Positions 1-10,610 are shown, counted from the first letter of the stretch. The stretch is 64,000 bases of DNA from Isoetes taiwanensis (GCA_021234155.1 JAJEKV010000163.1:523215-587214); one strand, 5' to 3'. The notes: generated by a model from the letters alone, not told the origin. Program-made: numbers and translations.

Positions 1-103
1 GTGGGTCACTCCTGCCACAAAAAGGACAAAGCAGAGAAAAAATAAAAACGGAAGCAGTAAAAGAATTAAAAAGCAACAAAAGAAAAGAGAGGAGGAAACA
101 TGA

Positions 104-970
104 ATGAAAAAGTCAAGCAAAGAATGGATTAGAAAGGACAAACCTATTCTAATTAAAGTTCTTAATAAGGCTCCAATTGAAAATAACAAAGGGAAAGAAA
201 AATTGGAAAAAACAGAGTTTGGGAAGGAAGCCACTCCAATCCATACTCTAAAAAAAAAAGGGATTGTTATCAGGGAGCCAGAGGAACCAGTTCCTCAATC
301 AGACTCGGATTCTGATATAGAATTCACACGAGAAATATATAAAGGGGAATGCTCTAAATTCTTTCAGGTGTCTCCTCTTCTGGCACAGAATTTGTTTACC
401 AATGAAGATGAATCGGGGATGGAGAATTTTGTTCCTGATTCACAGGATCAATCACAGATGGATGAAATACAGGTGGAAAAAATATCTGCAGGGTTACAAA
501 CTGTTAAGGTTTCTGAGCTCGTGATGGTGGGTGAAGATCATCAACAGAAAGAGTCATGCCATAAAGAAGAAGGTGATTGTATGCTCCCAAAAAACAATGC
601 CCATGAGGTACTAGAAGAAATGATGGTTTCAGAAACTCCAGAAATGCACAGTGAGGTAGAAGAAATTTCTCAAATTTCTCAGTTAAAGCCAAAATTAAGT
701 GCTGGAAAAAATAATCAGAAAGACTTTGATCAGAAGGTGCTTCAAGTCTTAACTCAAAATTTGGCAAATTGTGAAAAGGTGCTCACTGATTCTGAGGCTT
801 CTCCTGCCAACAGGGATCTAGTGATTTTACCAGAACAAAAAGAAAATTTCTATACACCTATGCCAGGGTCTATGAAGAAAAGAAACAAGAGACAATTTGT
901 TTTCTTTGAAGATGGGCCAGCAAAAAATACAAGAAATATCATCAATGAGGATAATCACCTGGAATCTTAG
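104..970 (+). CDS. LINE ORF1 (acidic/charged C-terminal part)
   Basis: 288 codons from the ATG at 104. The product is lysine- and glutamate-rich, with an acidic serine/aspartate stretch near residues 67-72 and a basic end. In plant L1 elements ORF1 makes the RNA-binding protein, usually with an N-terminal DUF4283 domain and a zinc knuckle. Neither is visible here, so this may be only the C-terminal part: the same frame is open from base 2 to an in-frame TGA at 101-103, directly before this ATG. An overlapping 10-codon ORF starts at the ATG at 100. The last 26 bases overlap the likely ORF2 start. The LINE at 59-64 kb has a similar charged tail before its ORF2. The assignment is mostly positional. 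Confidence 0.7.
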   Translation: MKKSSKEWIRKDKPILIKVLNKAPIENNKGKEKLEKTEFGKEATPIHTLKKKGIVIREPEEPVPQSDSDSDIEFTREIYKGECSKFFQVSPLLAQNLFTNEDESGMENFVPDSQDQSQMDEIQVEKISAGLQTVKVSELVMVGEDHQQKESCHKEEGDCMLPKNNAHEVLEEMMVSETPEMHSEVEEISQISQLKPKLSAGKNNQKDFDQKVLQVLTQNLANCEKVLTDSEASPANRDLVILPEQKENFYTPMPGSMKKRNKRQFVFFEDGPAKNTRNIINEDNHLES

Positions 971-3900
971 GGGAATCAAGGGCCCCCTAAAAAGGAAAAG
1001 GGCAACTATAGCTATCAGGGAGATGAAAGCAGACATTTTGTTGCTACAAGAACATAGATTGCCTAATTTTGAGGCTTCAAACTTGAGTAATTGGATTGAA
1101 CCTGGGTCTGATTCAGTCTGGGCATCAGCAAATGGTACAAAGGGGGGAATTATCACAATTTGGAGGGGAATGAATGCAACAACATCCTTTGTACACCCTT
1201 CGGGCAGATGGTCATGTGTATTCTTGAACACAGAAGAAGGCTCTTTGGGAATCCTAAATGTGTATGCATCAACAGAACCTAGGGAAAGAGAAGACCAATG
1301 GAAAGATATGAGAACTTGGTTGCTGAATCAAAAGGCTGATAATTGGATATTGGGTGGGGATTTTAATAACACTCCTTGCTGGGAACAAAAATTGGGAAAA
1401 AAATTGAATATGACAAGGAATGAGAGATATGAATGGGACAAGCTAATGGAGAGTTTCATATATCAAGCCCCCTCTTCTTCGAGTGTTTTTTCCTGGAGCA
1501 ATAAAAGAAAAGGAGATGAAAGAGTATTTTGCCTTTTGGACAGGTTCTACATCACTAATCCAAGTTTGGGGTCGTGGGATGGAGCAACTGTGGCCTCAGA
1601 TTATGGAAACTCCATATCTGATCACTACCCACAGATCTTACAGTCAAGGCATAATGGAAGAATTACTAAGGCTAAGAATACTCCTTTCAGACTAAATACT
1701 TCCTACTTGTCCAATAAAAAGTTTTGTGAAGAATTCAGGGTTTTTTTTCAATCTTTACCTAAGCTTGGAAGAAGTGGATGTATGGCCAACTTCAGTCAAA
1801 AGTTCAAGAAGGTCAAAGCATGGATTAAGGAATGGGGAAAAAAATGGGCACAAGGAAGGAGAGAGGAGAAACAAACTGTCTATAGTGCCATAAAAGAAGT
1901 AAGGCAGAAATTGTTTGAAAATAAGGGGAGCTCTGATTTACAACAACAAGAAGCAGAATTGGAAATAAAGGTCAAACATATTGAAGAACAAGAAGCCAAG
2001 TCAATGGCATTGAGAAGTAAATGCATTTACACAAATTGCATGGATAAGAGTAACAATTCTTTCTTTTTCAGAGCTGCAAAAAACAGGATTGCAAACAATG
2101 GAATTCACAAAGTAAAGGATGATCATCAAAAGGACATTGAAGATTTGGAAGACATCAAAAAATTCTTTGTGCAAAAATACACTGGCCTATTCAAAGAAGA
2201 AATGAGAGATATGCAAAGTGAAGAGGCTTTCTTTGAGCAGATTCCCCAATCAATGGATATTGATGAAGAAGGTCTGTTGGAAACTCCATCAGAATTAGAG
2301 ATCTTGGATACTTTAAAATTGATGGACAAAGGAAAGTCTCCAGGCCCGGATGGGATGCCACCAGAATTCTACATTCATTTTTGGAGCACATTGAAGGAAG
2401 ATATCATTATTTTAATCCAAGGGGCTTGGGAGGCACAACACCTTCACCCAGCAATCAATGCAGGTCTAATAGCTTTGATTCCAAAAACAGACAATCCGAG
2501 CTATTTCAATGAGTGGAGGCCAATTTCACTCACTAATACTACCTATAAGCTGCTAGCAAAAATTCTGGCAGAAAGACTTCAGGGGACTTTGTGCCAGATT
2601 ATAAACCCAGTTCAATCAGGATTCTTGCCAAACAGAAGCATTTTGGACAACTTTGTGGGAGCATATGAAGGTCTGCATTGGAGTAAACTATCAAAGCAGA
2701 ATTGTATCCTACTGAAATTGGATTTCAGTAGGGCATATGACACAATCAAATGGCCATTCTTATACAAAGCCATGAAAAAGCTTGGCTTCTCTGATCTCAT
2801 GATAAAAAAAGTCCATGGATTCAATGTAAATGCTTGCTCCTCAATCATCATAAATGGAAGCCCATCAGAGTTTTTTCCTATCCAAAGGGGAGTGAGACAA
2901 GGATGCCCCCTGGCTCCTTATCTCTTTCTCATAGTGGCAGAAATGGTTACCAGAGCTGCTGAAAGTCTGCATAGTACAGGGAGGTTGGAAGGTCTTCAAC
3001 TACCTCAGCAAGGTGAGAGCCTAACACTAATGCAGTATGCAGATGATACATTCTGTTTCATGCAGAATGATGGAAAGAGTATGAAAAATTTTCTTCAAAT
3101 GCTTAACGAGTTTGGGAAAGCTTCAGGAGTCTTCCTAAATAAGAACAAATGTGTAGCTGTGTTGGAGACAGATGAACAGGACATTGAAGGCATTCAAGTC
3201 CTACCAAAAGGAACAGCAACCAAACTGTTGGGCTTACCTTTAGCTTTGGATATGAATATGCATGGCTTATGGTCTCCCATTGTGAATAGAATCAAGAAAA
3301 AGTTGACTCAGTATCCTAAAACTTTGTCACTTGCTGGAAGAATTGAGATTGCAAATAATGTCATCACGAGTACACATGTATATTTTTCATCTGTTATTAT
3401 AGCTGATAAGTCATCATACAAACAGTTGGAAACAGCAATCAGAACTTTCATATGGAACAAGGATCATAAAGTGGCATGGCATAATTTAGTGAGACCAAGG
3501 AAGGAAGGAGGATTAGGCTGTAAAGATATGTTCAAGCAGGCACAGGTCTTAGCTGCTAAGTTAATATGGAGAGCCATACACAATTCAAGGTCCCCAGCAA
3601 TGAAGCTTTTGAGGTATTGGATTGAAAAATCAAGGCCAGTAGGTAAAGGGAAAATGTCACATCAACTACCTGAATCTGCATTCATTCAATTTAATGCCAC
3701 ATCTCATACATCTCCATTAATAAGAAGATTAATGGAAGCATGGAATGAGGTTTCTCTACTGTTCAGAGAAACAGATGACAATTTACAAAGCAAGAACTGT
3801 CATTTCTTTTGGCATATGGGATTGACTACACAACAAGAAGGATGCTTAGCTTTGAAATATCCTCAAAGGTACAAAGTATGGGATGCAGCTGGAATTAGAA

Positions 3901-4745
3901 CCTTAGAAGATCTTAGAACCAATGACAGATGGAAGACATGGCAAGAAATTCAAGGAATTATTGGAGGCAAGGGTACTGACAGGAAAATTTATAATACAGT
4001 TATGGAAAAGGTTCAGGAAACAGAAATTCTAAGAGATGAAATTCCGATTTGGCTCATCAAGGGAAAACCTGGATATAAAGTAGCTAGGATCTATCCACTT
4101 ATGTTAGAGAAGCCTAAATTAAAGATTGCAACCAAATGGAATTGTCAAGAGAAGAAAGCTGTTAAGCTGGTTAGAATAGGTTGGAAATTATATTGTCAGA
4201 GGAAAATGGTCATTTTTGGATGGCTATTGCTTAATCAGAGTCTTGCATGCAATACCAGGGCAGCCAAGTTTAAGGATTTTATTGATGAGAAATGCAGCTT
4301 AGGTTGTGGGCAAAATGAAACACCATTGCATATTTTTCAATGCTCATGGTTATTACCTTTTTGGAATTGGATATCGAGCATCACAGAATTATCTACAGGA
4401 ACTTCTACACAAGACTTCATGATATTTCTGGAAGAAGAAAATGAATTCACTGCTACTATTAGAACTATTGCTCTATGGTGTATTTGGTTACATAGGAATA
4501 GGGTGACCATACAACATCAGAACCCCTGCTTAAGTTGGCTAAAAGGACAGTTTTTGGCAAGATTAATAGAGACAGCATTAGCTCATAAAATGGAAAAAGG
4601 CCAGAAGTATGACAAACAATGGGATAGGGTGGGGTCTTACAAGGGTCTATTCAATTTCTTTGAAGTCTTGCTGAAAGAAAAAGAGGGAATTCTCAGAATA
4701 GAATTGGACAGAGTTGGACCTTGGCCTATCACAGTATCAATATAA
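945..4745 (+). CDS. LINE ORF2: AP-type endonuclease + reverse transcriptase + zf-RVT
   Basis: 1266 codons without interruption. I chose the ATG at 945 because it is followed at once by the endonuclease motif ITWNLRG; the frame is open further upstream. The N-terminal third is an apurinic-type endonuclease with QEH, NVYA, GGDFN (about 1353), LDRF and SDHYP (about 1617). The RT has KSPGPDGMPPEFY, the WRPISL block, QSGFLPNRS, LDFSRAYD, RQGCPLAP and the catalytic YADD at 3036-3047 (residue about 698). The C-terminus has a Cys-x3-Cys-x7-His-x3-Cys cluster at 4293-4343, as in the zf-RVT domain of plant L1. The protein would nick target DNA and prime cDNA synthesis from LINE RNA. All visible catalytic motifs are intact. 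The start overlaps ORF1 by 26 bases in another frame, so translation would need reinitiation or a similar mechanism. Confidence 0.95.
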   Translation: MRIITWNLRGIKGPLKRKRATIAIREMKADILLLQEHRLPNFEASNLSNWIEPGSDSVWASANGTKGGIITIWRGMNATTSFVHPSGRWSCVFLNTEEGSLGILNVYASTEPREREDQWKDMRTWLLNQKADNWILGGDFNNTPCWEQKLGKKLNMTRNERYEWDKLMESFIYQAPSSSSVFSWSNKRKGDERVFCLLDRFYITNPSLGSWDGATVASDYGNSISDHYPQILQSRHNGRITKAKNTPFRLNTSYLSNKKFCEEFRVFFQSLPKLGRSGCMANFSQKFKKVKAWIKEWGKKWAQGRREEKQTVYSAIKEVRQKLFENKGSSDLQQQEAELEIKVKHIEEQEAKSMALRSKCIYTNCMDKSNNSFFFRAAKNRIANNGIHKVKDDHQKDIEDLEDIKKFFVQKYTGLFKEEMRDMQSEEAFFEQIPQSMDIDEEGLLETPSELEILDTLKLMDKGKSPGPDGMPPEFYIHFWSTLKEDIIILIQGAWEAQHLHPAINAGLIALIPKTDNPSYFNEWRPISLTNTTYKLLAKILAERLQGTLCQIINPVQSGFLPNRSILDNFVGAYEGLHWSKLSKQNCILLKLDFSRAYDTIKWPFLYKAMKKLGFSDLMIKKVHGFNVNACSSIIINGSPSEFFPIQRGVRQGCPLAPYLFLIVAEMVTRAAESLHSTGRLEGLQLPQQGESLTLMQYADDTFCFMQNDGKSMKNFLQMLNEFGKASGVFLNKNKCVAVLETDEQDIEGIQVLPKGTATKLLGLPLALDMNMHGLWSPIVNRIKKKLTQYPKTLSLAGRIEIANNVITSTHVYFSSVIIADKSSYKQLETAIRTFIWNKDHKVAWHNLVRPRKEGGLGCKDMFKQAQVLAAKLIWRAIHNSRSPAMKLLRYWIEKSRPVGKGKMSHQLPESAFIQFNATSHTSPLIRRLMEAWNEVSLLFRETDDNLQSKNCHFFWHMGLTTQQEGCLALKYPQRYKVWDAAGIRTLEDLRTNDRWKTWQEIQGIIGGKGTDRKIYNTVMEKVQETEILRDEIPIWLIKGKPGYKVARIYPLMLEKPKLKIATKWNCQEKKAVKLVRIGWKLYCQRKMVIFGWLLLNQSLACNTRAAKFKDFIDEKCSLGCGQNETPLHIFQCSWLLPFWNWISSITELSTGTSTQDFMIFLEEENEFTATIRTIALWCIWLHRNRVTIQHQNPCLSWLKGQFLARLIETALAHKMEKGQKYDKQWDRVGSYKGLFNFFEVLLKEKEGILRIELDRVGPWPITVSI

Positions 4746-4769
4746 CTAATTGTCTCTATTTCTGTGCAG
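4745..4769 (+). promoter_or_regulatory. Candidate 3' splice site before LINE ORF3
   Basis: An ACTAAT branch-point-like motif at 4745-4750 overlaps the ORF2 stop. A T-rich tract and TGCAG ending at 4769 follow. This fits a plant intron 3' end well. If used, a transcript could join an upstream donor directly to ORF3. It is a motif match only. Confidence 0.4.
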
Positions 4770-4789
4770 CACAACTAAACAGGTTGATT

Positions 4790-5128
4790 ATGCAGGGGTC
4801 GGGTCGAGTGTATGACATGGATGCTCAATTTAGCAGATATGAAGTTGCTGACTGCCTTACTTCTCTGAAATGGCACATGGTTCGAGCAAAGGCAGTCAAG
4901 AGGATTCTGAAAACTGAGGCTGTGTGGGAACACAATACACTGAAACCTATCTTCAAGAAATTGTACGAGAAAGAACAAGGACAGAGGATTGAAATAGCAG
5001 TGAGTCTACTGAACAATACCATGCACACAGTTCAGGAGCTGGATGATTGGTTGCAAATCTTTGGGAGACAGGTTATTGCTGAGTTCACCATTGATGATCT
5101 TATGCAGGCAGAGGTCGACATGGCTTAA
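4790..5128 (+). CDS. LINE small third ORF, 112 aa, unknown function
   Basis: An ATG-initiated ORF of 112 codons after ORF2 in a different frame. The frame is open back across the ORF2 stop at 4743-4745, but the first ATG is at 4790. The product is hydrophilic and probably helical, rich in Lys, Arg, Glu and Leu, with no domain I recognise. It lies upstream of the poly(A) tract, so it is carried by the LINE. The bases just before it (4745-4769) look like the end of a plant intron, so it could be a captured host exon rather than an old LINE gene. A chance ORF of this length in AT-rich DNA is possible but less likely. Confidence 0.5.
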   Translation: MQGSGRVYDMDAQFSRYEVADCLTSLKWHMVRAKAVKRILKTEAVWEHNTLKPIFKKLYEKEQGQRIEIAVSLLNNTMHTVQELDDWLQIFGRQVIAEFTIDDLMQAEVDMA

Positions 5129-5411
5129 TAGCCAAACTCAGGACTCTTTATTTGCAATAGCATAAAATAGTCTGATACTAAAACAGTTTAGTACTTATCC
5201 TTTATCTTTTATTGGGACTTCTATTTATAGTCTATATTAAGTTAGATATTTTGCAAAACTCAAGGCGAATGCCTATGAGGTTTTTGTTTAACAGTAACTA
5301 CATACTCCTATATTATAAAGGAGAGGTACTACTTTTTTATACTAGCTACTACTATATAGCTAGCCTAATGTATTTCATGATCTAATGAATACAAAAATCT
5401 GCCATTTCTTC

Positions 5412-5440
<29 letters not shown>
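5412..5440 (+). repeat. Poly(A) tail of the LINE
   Basis: Twenty-nine consecutive A residues end the LINE 3' UTR (5129-5411). This is the 3' hallmark of target-primed insertion and sets the right element boundary at 5440. Confidence 0.9.
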
Positions 5441-5442
<2 letters not shown>

Positions 5443-6330
5443 CAAATCCAAGCATGCTAGGATGGCGAAACAAAACACAGCGGAAGCGCAACCGTCAAAT
5501 TGTATGAAAAAAGGAAGAATAGAGAATTTTGAGAGCGTGAATTGGATTTATATAGGCATAATTAGAAATTTAGGTCTCACTAATTAGCGTGAATATTTGA
5601 TTGACGGAAATAACAAGCCAGGCATACGGTCTTCCTGCCAGGTATAACATCTAGGGTATATACGGAGAATATTGCATTTAATGCAATAAATTCTCACGGC
5701 TACCTTTTGGAAAATCAGAATTTAGATATTTTATATGTCTTTCCTTATTCTCACGTCTAAATTTTCGATAATTAAAATTTGGATATATTTTATAGGTAAT
5801 TTTCTTGTTATTTAAGTTCACTAGGACTATTGCCACGAAATTTCTTGTTTCAAATAATTTCATTTATATCCATTGTTATTAGTAAATTAAACCTATTTCC
5901 AAGGAATTTCTTGCTTTTTAAATATTTTGATTTACCTCTATATATTCCATAAATGTACATACTTTTCTTATAGTATTTAATTATTTCCTACTCATTGACT
6001 AAAAAGGGTGCAATTTGTCTAGGTCAATGGTGCCCCTCCAACTGAAGATAGTATGCAAAATATTAATAAGGGCAATTTCAATGAAGAAGCACCTCCTACC
6101 AAGAATGTTGAAGAAAAACAATTAATCCTCTACAGTAGGGTGCAATAGAGGAACAAGAAGGTGAGAATCATCAAGTCCAATAAGGAAATAGTAGGCCAAG
6201 GAGTCATTGTACTAGCAGATCCTGGTCAAGCTGTTAATGATGAAAGGCTAGGGGAAGACAATCTTGGTATTGCAATTTCTAAGTTGGAAGACAACTGGAA
6301 AGGTAAGGGTTTGGGTGACAAGGAATGTTT
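5441..6330. other. AT-rich spacer, no gene seen
   Basis: Strongly AT-rich sequence with stops in all frames until about 6150. A weak plus-strand coding signal starts near 6160 and may be the decayed front of the transposase-like gene that follows. I see no LTR, terminal repeat or RNA gene. Confidence 0.6.
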
Positions 6331-6333
6331 TAG

Positions 6334-7979
6334 TTGTGTCAAGCAATTGGAGGTTCCTCGCATCATAGCATGTCCTATAAGAGTGTTCAATTTGTGGAAG
6401 ATTACCTTTTTCCAGAGTCTGAGGTTGTTGGGAATAATGATTGTCTTGATCTTGATCCATTAGCAGTGGGAACCCTAAACCTAAGCAAAAAGGGAGAAGT
6501 ATCAGTTGCCAGACATTATCCTAGTAAGAGAGCCAAGTTGATTAGTGACACTAAACGTGAAACTATGGTGAAGGTTAGGGGCACAGATTGTTGTTGGAGT
6601 GGTTGTATGCAATTCTTTACAATAGAACAATTGGTGGAAGCAAGAGCCACTTTTCAAGAGTATACTGTTGATGAGAAAAGGACCTACGTTTCGAGCATGC
6701 ACTTCAGGATGAAAGAAATCCAAACAGAAAAACATATCCTTTGCTAAGCAAATGGATATGTAAAAAAGTATGGCAGAATATCCATGCAATTCCAAATTCT
6801 TCATGGCATAATTGGAAAAAAAAGCAAGTAGAAGGGACTGGGATTGCTTTGCATGGAAATAATAGTTTGTTGAGACCAACCGCTAGGATCTCGGCTGCCA
6901 GGGAGATATTTAAAAAATATATTGATTTCAATGTAGAGTGTATGCCACACAAAAGCAGAATGGATGAAAAGGGAAGAGGAGTTGTTGAGAAAAGGTTACC
7001 ATCACATTGTACTCAAAAGAGTATTTTGGAGGAAGTGAATTTCCCTACTTCGAGAATTGGAAATTCTTCCAATATCCCAACCTAGCTTTAGTAGGCTATG
7101 GAAGAAACATTTCAATTATGTCACCATAGCAACTTCAAATAACTTTGCAAAATGCAATTTGCGTGCTAAGTTGAAGGAGACTCTTGATAAGACTGTGCAA
7201 CCGAATCAAAGGGTTAGGATAAGGGAGCATATGAAGGACCATATGACTGATCAACTATCATGTAGATCATGTTATTGGATGTGGAGGACCTTATCTGCAT
7301 TGGAACCTAATAGCTATTTATGTGTTATACATGACAAGATGGACAACAAAAGACTCATCTTCTACAATTCAAGTACATACCAAGCCATGTGGAAGATCAT
7401 ACCCTTTGCAAATCTCAATGACCGGGGCAATTTTGCATGGGCAGACTCAAACCTACTATGGGCATTGGAGATAGACACATCCTCAGATGAATTGAAAGAA
7501 GTGTGGTTGCCTAAACTAGGTGGAAGATCTTAGCAGGTGCTGAGGATATTGATGACACTGTTAGTAGCATTCGTAAGCATTATGCTCCTCCTCCTTCTGA
7601 CAAACACTATGTTGGTCCTAAGAACAATAGGCCAAAGTTTCTAGGCATGGAAGCTTATGAACTTTCCACTGACTTGAAGTGCCACCAATTTGTGGTAATA
7701 AAGCCAGCAGATTTAGACACCTATCTAGTGTGGTTAGGGTACACCATCTCTGATATTTGCAAAGAAGAAGGTACTATTAACTTCAACCATGTGCGGATAG
7801 AATGGTGGTGTCCAGTGCTTCAGTTGACCAATGTATCGGATAAAGAAAGGTACTTAGATTATTGGACAAAGAAATGGAGGAGAAATCCTAGTGATCCTGA
7901 TCTTTGGCTAGACTTTAAAAGTGTATCGTACTCATGGACTCCAAAAACTGTTCCAGGTAGAAATTTGAGAATTATGTAA
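6334..7979 (+). pseudogene. Decayed transposase-like gene (HDKMD type)
   Basis: Three plus-strand reading frames follow one another with frameshifts, including one near 7525 where the 7057-7533 frame passes into a frame open to 7979. Near 6590-6720 a CCWSGC segment precedes a helix-rich stretch (IEQLVEARATFQEY). The middle part has a HDKMD motif near 7330 after a KDHMTDQLSCRSCYW stretch. This order (a Cys-bearing N-terminus, then a hydrophobic strand ending in D-x-M-D) resembles the transposase-like proteins with DGMD motifs often annotated DUF7869, in which the first Asp may be catalytic. The C-terminal part (7527-7979) is not recognised. The family call is from memory and tentative. No terminal repeats were found. 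Confidence 0.45.
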
Positions 7980-8381
7980 ATTTTCTTCATCGCCTTTTTA
8001 TAATATAGTGCTATATTGTGAAATATTGACTATTTTGTAAATAATATGAGATTACATATTCATACTTTTGAGGTGGTTTGTGTGAATTTAAATATGCTAC
8101 TAAAAACATATAATATAAATTTTTTCCCAAAATTAAGATATAATTCCAATTTGATTAAATGATGGTTATATCTCCGGCAGCTCCAAAAAAATACTGAGCC
8201 TGTGCTCGGGTTCGACAGTTTGATGTCATCCCTCAAGGTCACATGACTGGTGTGTCGAGGTTGGTATCATCTATCCCGAAAGTACCACGAACCACCTGAT
8301 GCATCTGTACATGTGGCAGCCCCAGGGTCTAGAAAGATAACAAACATGGGAATTGTCATTGATATGGCTATCAATAACTAG

Positions 8382-8873
8382 GAAGAAATCATTCTCACTG
8401 TTTTTGTAGAAGATATCATCGACAAGGTGTTTGTGCAGTACAGCTTGGCATTTAACCAATACAAGCATGTTCTTATGGCATCTAGTATTGCCAAGTCACC
8501 ACAGTCGTCTAAGCTGAAGGGGTGGGTACTTGAATCCTATGAGTTCTTAGACAAGTCGGGTCTTACGAGTCTAGAAGATATAGTTGATGGCTTCCTAAAT
8601 GTGAGGCAGTGGTACATTCACCACAAGCTTTCCAGGTCTAAGGCATTGTACACTAAGTATCATGGAAAAATTGCATCCAAGGTTTTTAACAGCGCCCAGT
8701 TGAAAGCAAGGTTTGGAGGGCTACAAAGGAAGAAAGTTGATGAGAAGCATGTTGTCGATAAAGCTAAAAGCCATCAAGTGGACATCTCAAGAGTAAAGAA
8801 GAAAAGGACACCTGCAAAAACAACTCCTCCCATAGATAGGCTTATTTTTGGAGGTATGAGAAGGGTGGCCTGA
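8382..8873 (+). pseudogene. Unrecognised coding fragment, about 163 codons
   Basis: An open plus-strand frame from just after a stop at 8379 to 8873. The first ATG is internal, near 8475, and GTG at 8427 is the only earlier start-like codon. The product starts with a hydrophobic, probably helical segment and ends in a very basic Lys/Arg-rich tail. I recognise no domain. With no upstream start and decayed transposon DNA on both sides, it is probably part of an old element. It could belong to the same unit as the 6.3-8.0 kb gene. Confidence 0.3.
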
Positions 8874-9770
8874 GCTCCTAGTATCATGACCTTAGATTCG
8901 GCAGGAGATGTTGACACCATGAAGCTAAAAGTTTTGGGTCCTACTCCACAATCAAAACGTAGGCATGTTGATACTTCACCTGGTTCTGTTAAAAGGGCTA
9001 GGTACCACATGCCCTCCAACGGTCCGAGATGAGGCGCAGGAGGAAGATATGGAGAGAAAGTGGAGAGAGCACCTCCGAGGATGCTTCACGGCAAATAGTA
9101 GTAAGAGCTTCCACCGGCTTGTGGATTAACACAAGAGAGCAGAGAATCACTCTCTCAAAAGTGCTTTTTGAACATGAAGTCCAAGGATAGGCTCTATCCC
9201 CTGGAGGTACACTTTGAGTTAGAAATTGATATTTTTTGAATGCACGGGGCCTTTGCCAATATGACATGTAGGGTCATCGGGTGGAAAACATATGAACACT
9301 CATTGGACTCATATTACACATCCTTTGCATCCTCCTTGTGCTAACATTGTTCCATATGATTCGGTGACAAATAGGGCTCTCAAATGAAAAAAAAAGAGAG
9401 ACTTGGAGGGAATAAAATTTTGGATGCGAATGGAAATCATACAATGACCATGGCACAAATTTTGTGGCTCAAACTCGGGGATGGCCACGAGAAGCGGAAA
9501 AAGGAAGCAGAACTTGTACAATTCTTCTATTGTAGATTGCGCTACAAGATTCTAGCAGGCAACTTGGATTCCACATGAGAGCGTGAAGGTAAGCACGGAG
9601 ACAAATGATATTGCGGAAGAAATATATACGAAGATGTATACTTCGAGCAATGCCAGCAACTGAGAAATTAGTTCAACTTCTATGGCCGGTCGACGAAAAG
9701 GAAACGTAGGCAATTGATCAAAGGTGCTTACGTAGTAAATATTAACCTATTTTATTTTTTAATTTCTTCC
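8874..9770. other. Unassigned degenerate sequence
   Basis: Mixed sequence with only short, overlapping frames on both strands. The continuation of the basic frame (8880-9010) is broken by stops. I see no repeat boundary or recognisable protein motif. Confidence 0.4.
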
Positions 9771-9771
9771 A

Positions 9772-9797
9772 GCAAATTGGAGGGCCGTCCAATTTGC
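9772..9797. repeat. Short perfect inverted repeat (10-bp stem)
   Basis: GCAAATTGGA and its exact reverse complement TCCAATTTGC are separated by 6 bases. It is the first of several CAAATT/AATTTG palindromes in the next 200 bases. Confidence 0.7.
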
Positions 9798-9840
9798 TTG
9801 TTCTTACTGTGCCAAAGCAGCATATGATGACCTCTCTCGG

Positions 9841-9867
9841 GTGCAAATTGGGTCGTCTAATTTGCAC
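9841..9867. repeat. Short perfect inverted repeat (9-bp stem)
   Basis: GTGCAAATT and its exact complement AATTTGCAC flank a 9-base loop. The segment ATGACCTCTCT-GGGTG just before it recurs near 9950-9965, ahead of another CCCAATTTG, so a unit of roughly 120 bases seems to be repeated. Confidence 0.65.
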
Positions 9868-10039
9868 GTCATGTGAGTATGGGACAAGCTGCACGGATAC
9901 CTTTGGAAAAGTAGTGAAAGCTACCCAATTTGCTACTTTGCAGGCATTTATGACCTCTCTAGGGTGGCGATCACCCAATTTGATATTGCTTTTTCCTTTT
10001 CGGGACAATTATTGTTGTTTGTTTTTTAGCATTGGGTGG

Positions 10040-10610
10040 TTGTTGCCAAACTGACACTCAGGAAGGCTTCGTTGCGAGATTATGATTACTTCATCCATCT
10101 GGACGAGGACATGAAGCAAATGGGGCAACTCTTTGTCGATGACCACCTGAAGGACGAAAAAGGTAATTGAAGTGAAAACCGCCTCAGCATGTTTATCAAT
10201 GACTTCTACAGGCCAATGAAGTCTATGCATCCCTCCGACTTGCAAAGGTTTATCACAGAAATTCTGGCAAGTACGAGCTAGATGAAGTGCAGCCCCTCAT
10301 ACAGGGGTCGTAGGGAGTTCAAGAGAAGGGCCAAAGGTCTCAGAAAGATTGGAACTGTGAGAGAGCCCTTGTCGTGTATCTAGAGATGTAAAGAAAATAG
10401 GGTTTGAGAACATTGCAGTGATGAGGGAGATATTTTTAATATTCATGGAGAACTTCCTTCTTATGTTCGCCAACAATATTGCTTCATGGGTCAGCAGTCG
10501 CAAAGAGGGCAAAAAGGAAATCCTTCCACCAAACCTGATGGTCAAAGTCAAGGAGTACCGGCAAGGAAACCTTGATCTAGAAAGTAAGCGCTTCTGATGT
10601 TATCAGGTTA
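10040..10610 (+). pseudogene. Fragments of a decayed coding region, unknown
   Basis: Two short coherent plus-strand stretches: one near 10040-10167 (acidic, ending in a stop), and one of about 60 codons near 10400-10600 with a hydrophobic helix followed by a basic segment. They do not join without frameshifts. No family is recognised. They probably belong to an old transposon. Confidence 0.25.

Larger units (their letters stand above)
1..5440 (+). mobile_element. L1-type LINE retrotransposon, open at the left window edge
   Basis: A non-LTR retrotransposon with ORF1 (104-970), an endonuclease/reverse transcriptase ORF2 (945-4745), a small ORF3 (4790-5128), a 3' UTR and a 29-base poly(A) tract at 5412-5440. 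There are no LTRs. The order and the A tail are diagnostic of LINEs that insert by target-primed reverse transcription. The 5' end lies outside the window, so the left target-site copy cannot be seen. ORF2 has no internal stop, which is exceptional here and suggests recent insertion or activity. Confidence 0.93.

Noticed and set aside
504-1231. Minus-strand ORFs of 87 and 134 codons across LINE ORF1/ORF2
   Set aside because: Shadows of the plus-strand LINE genes with no independent motif.
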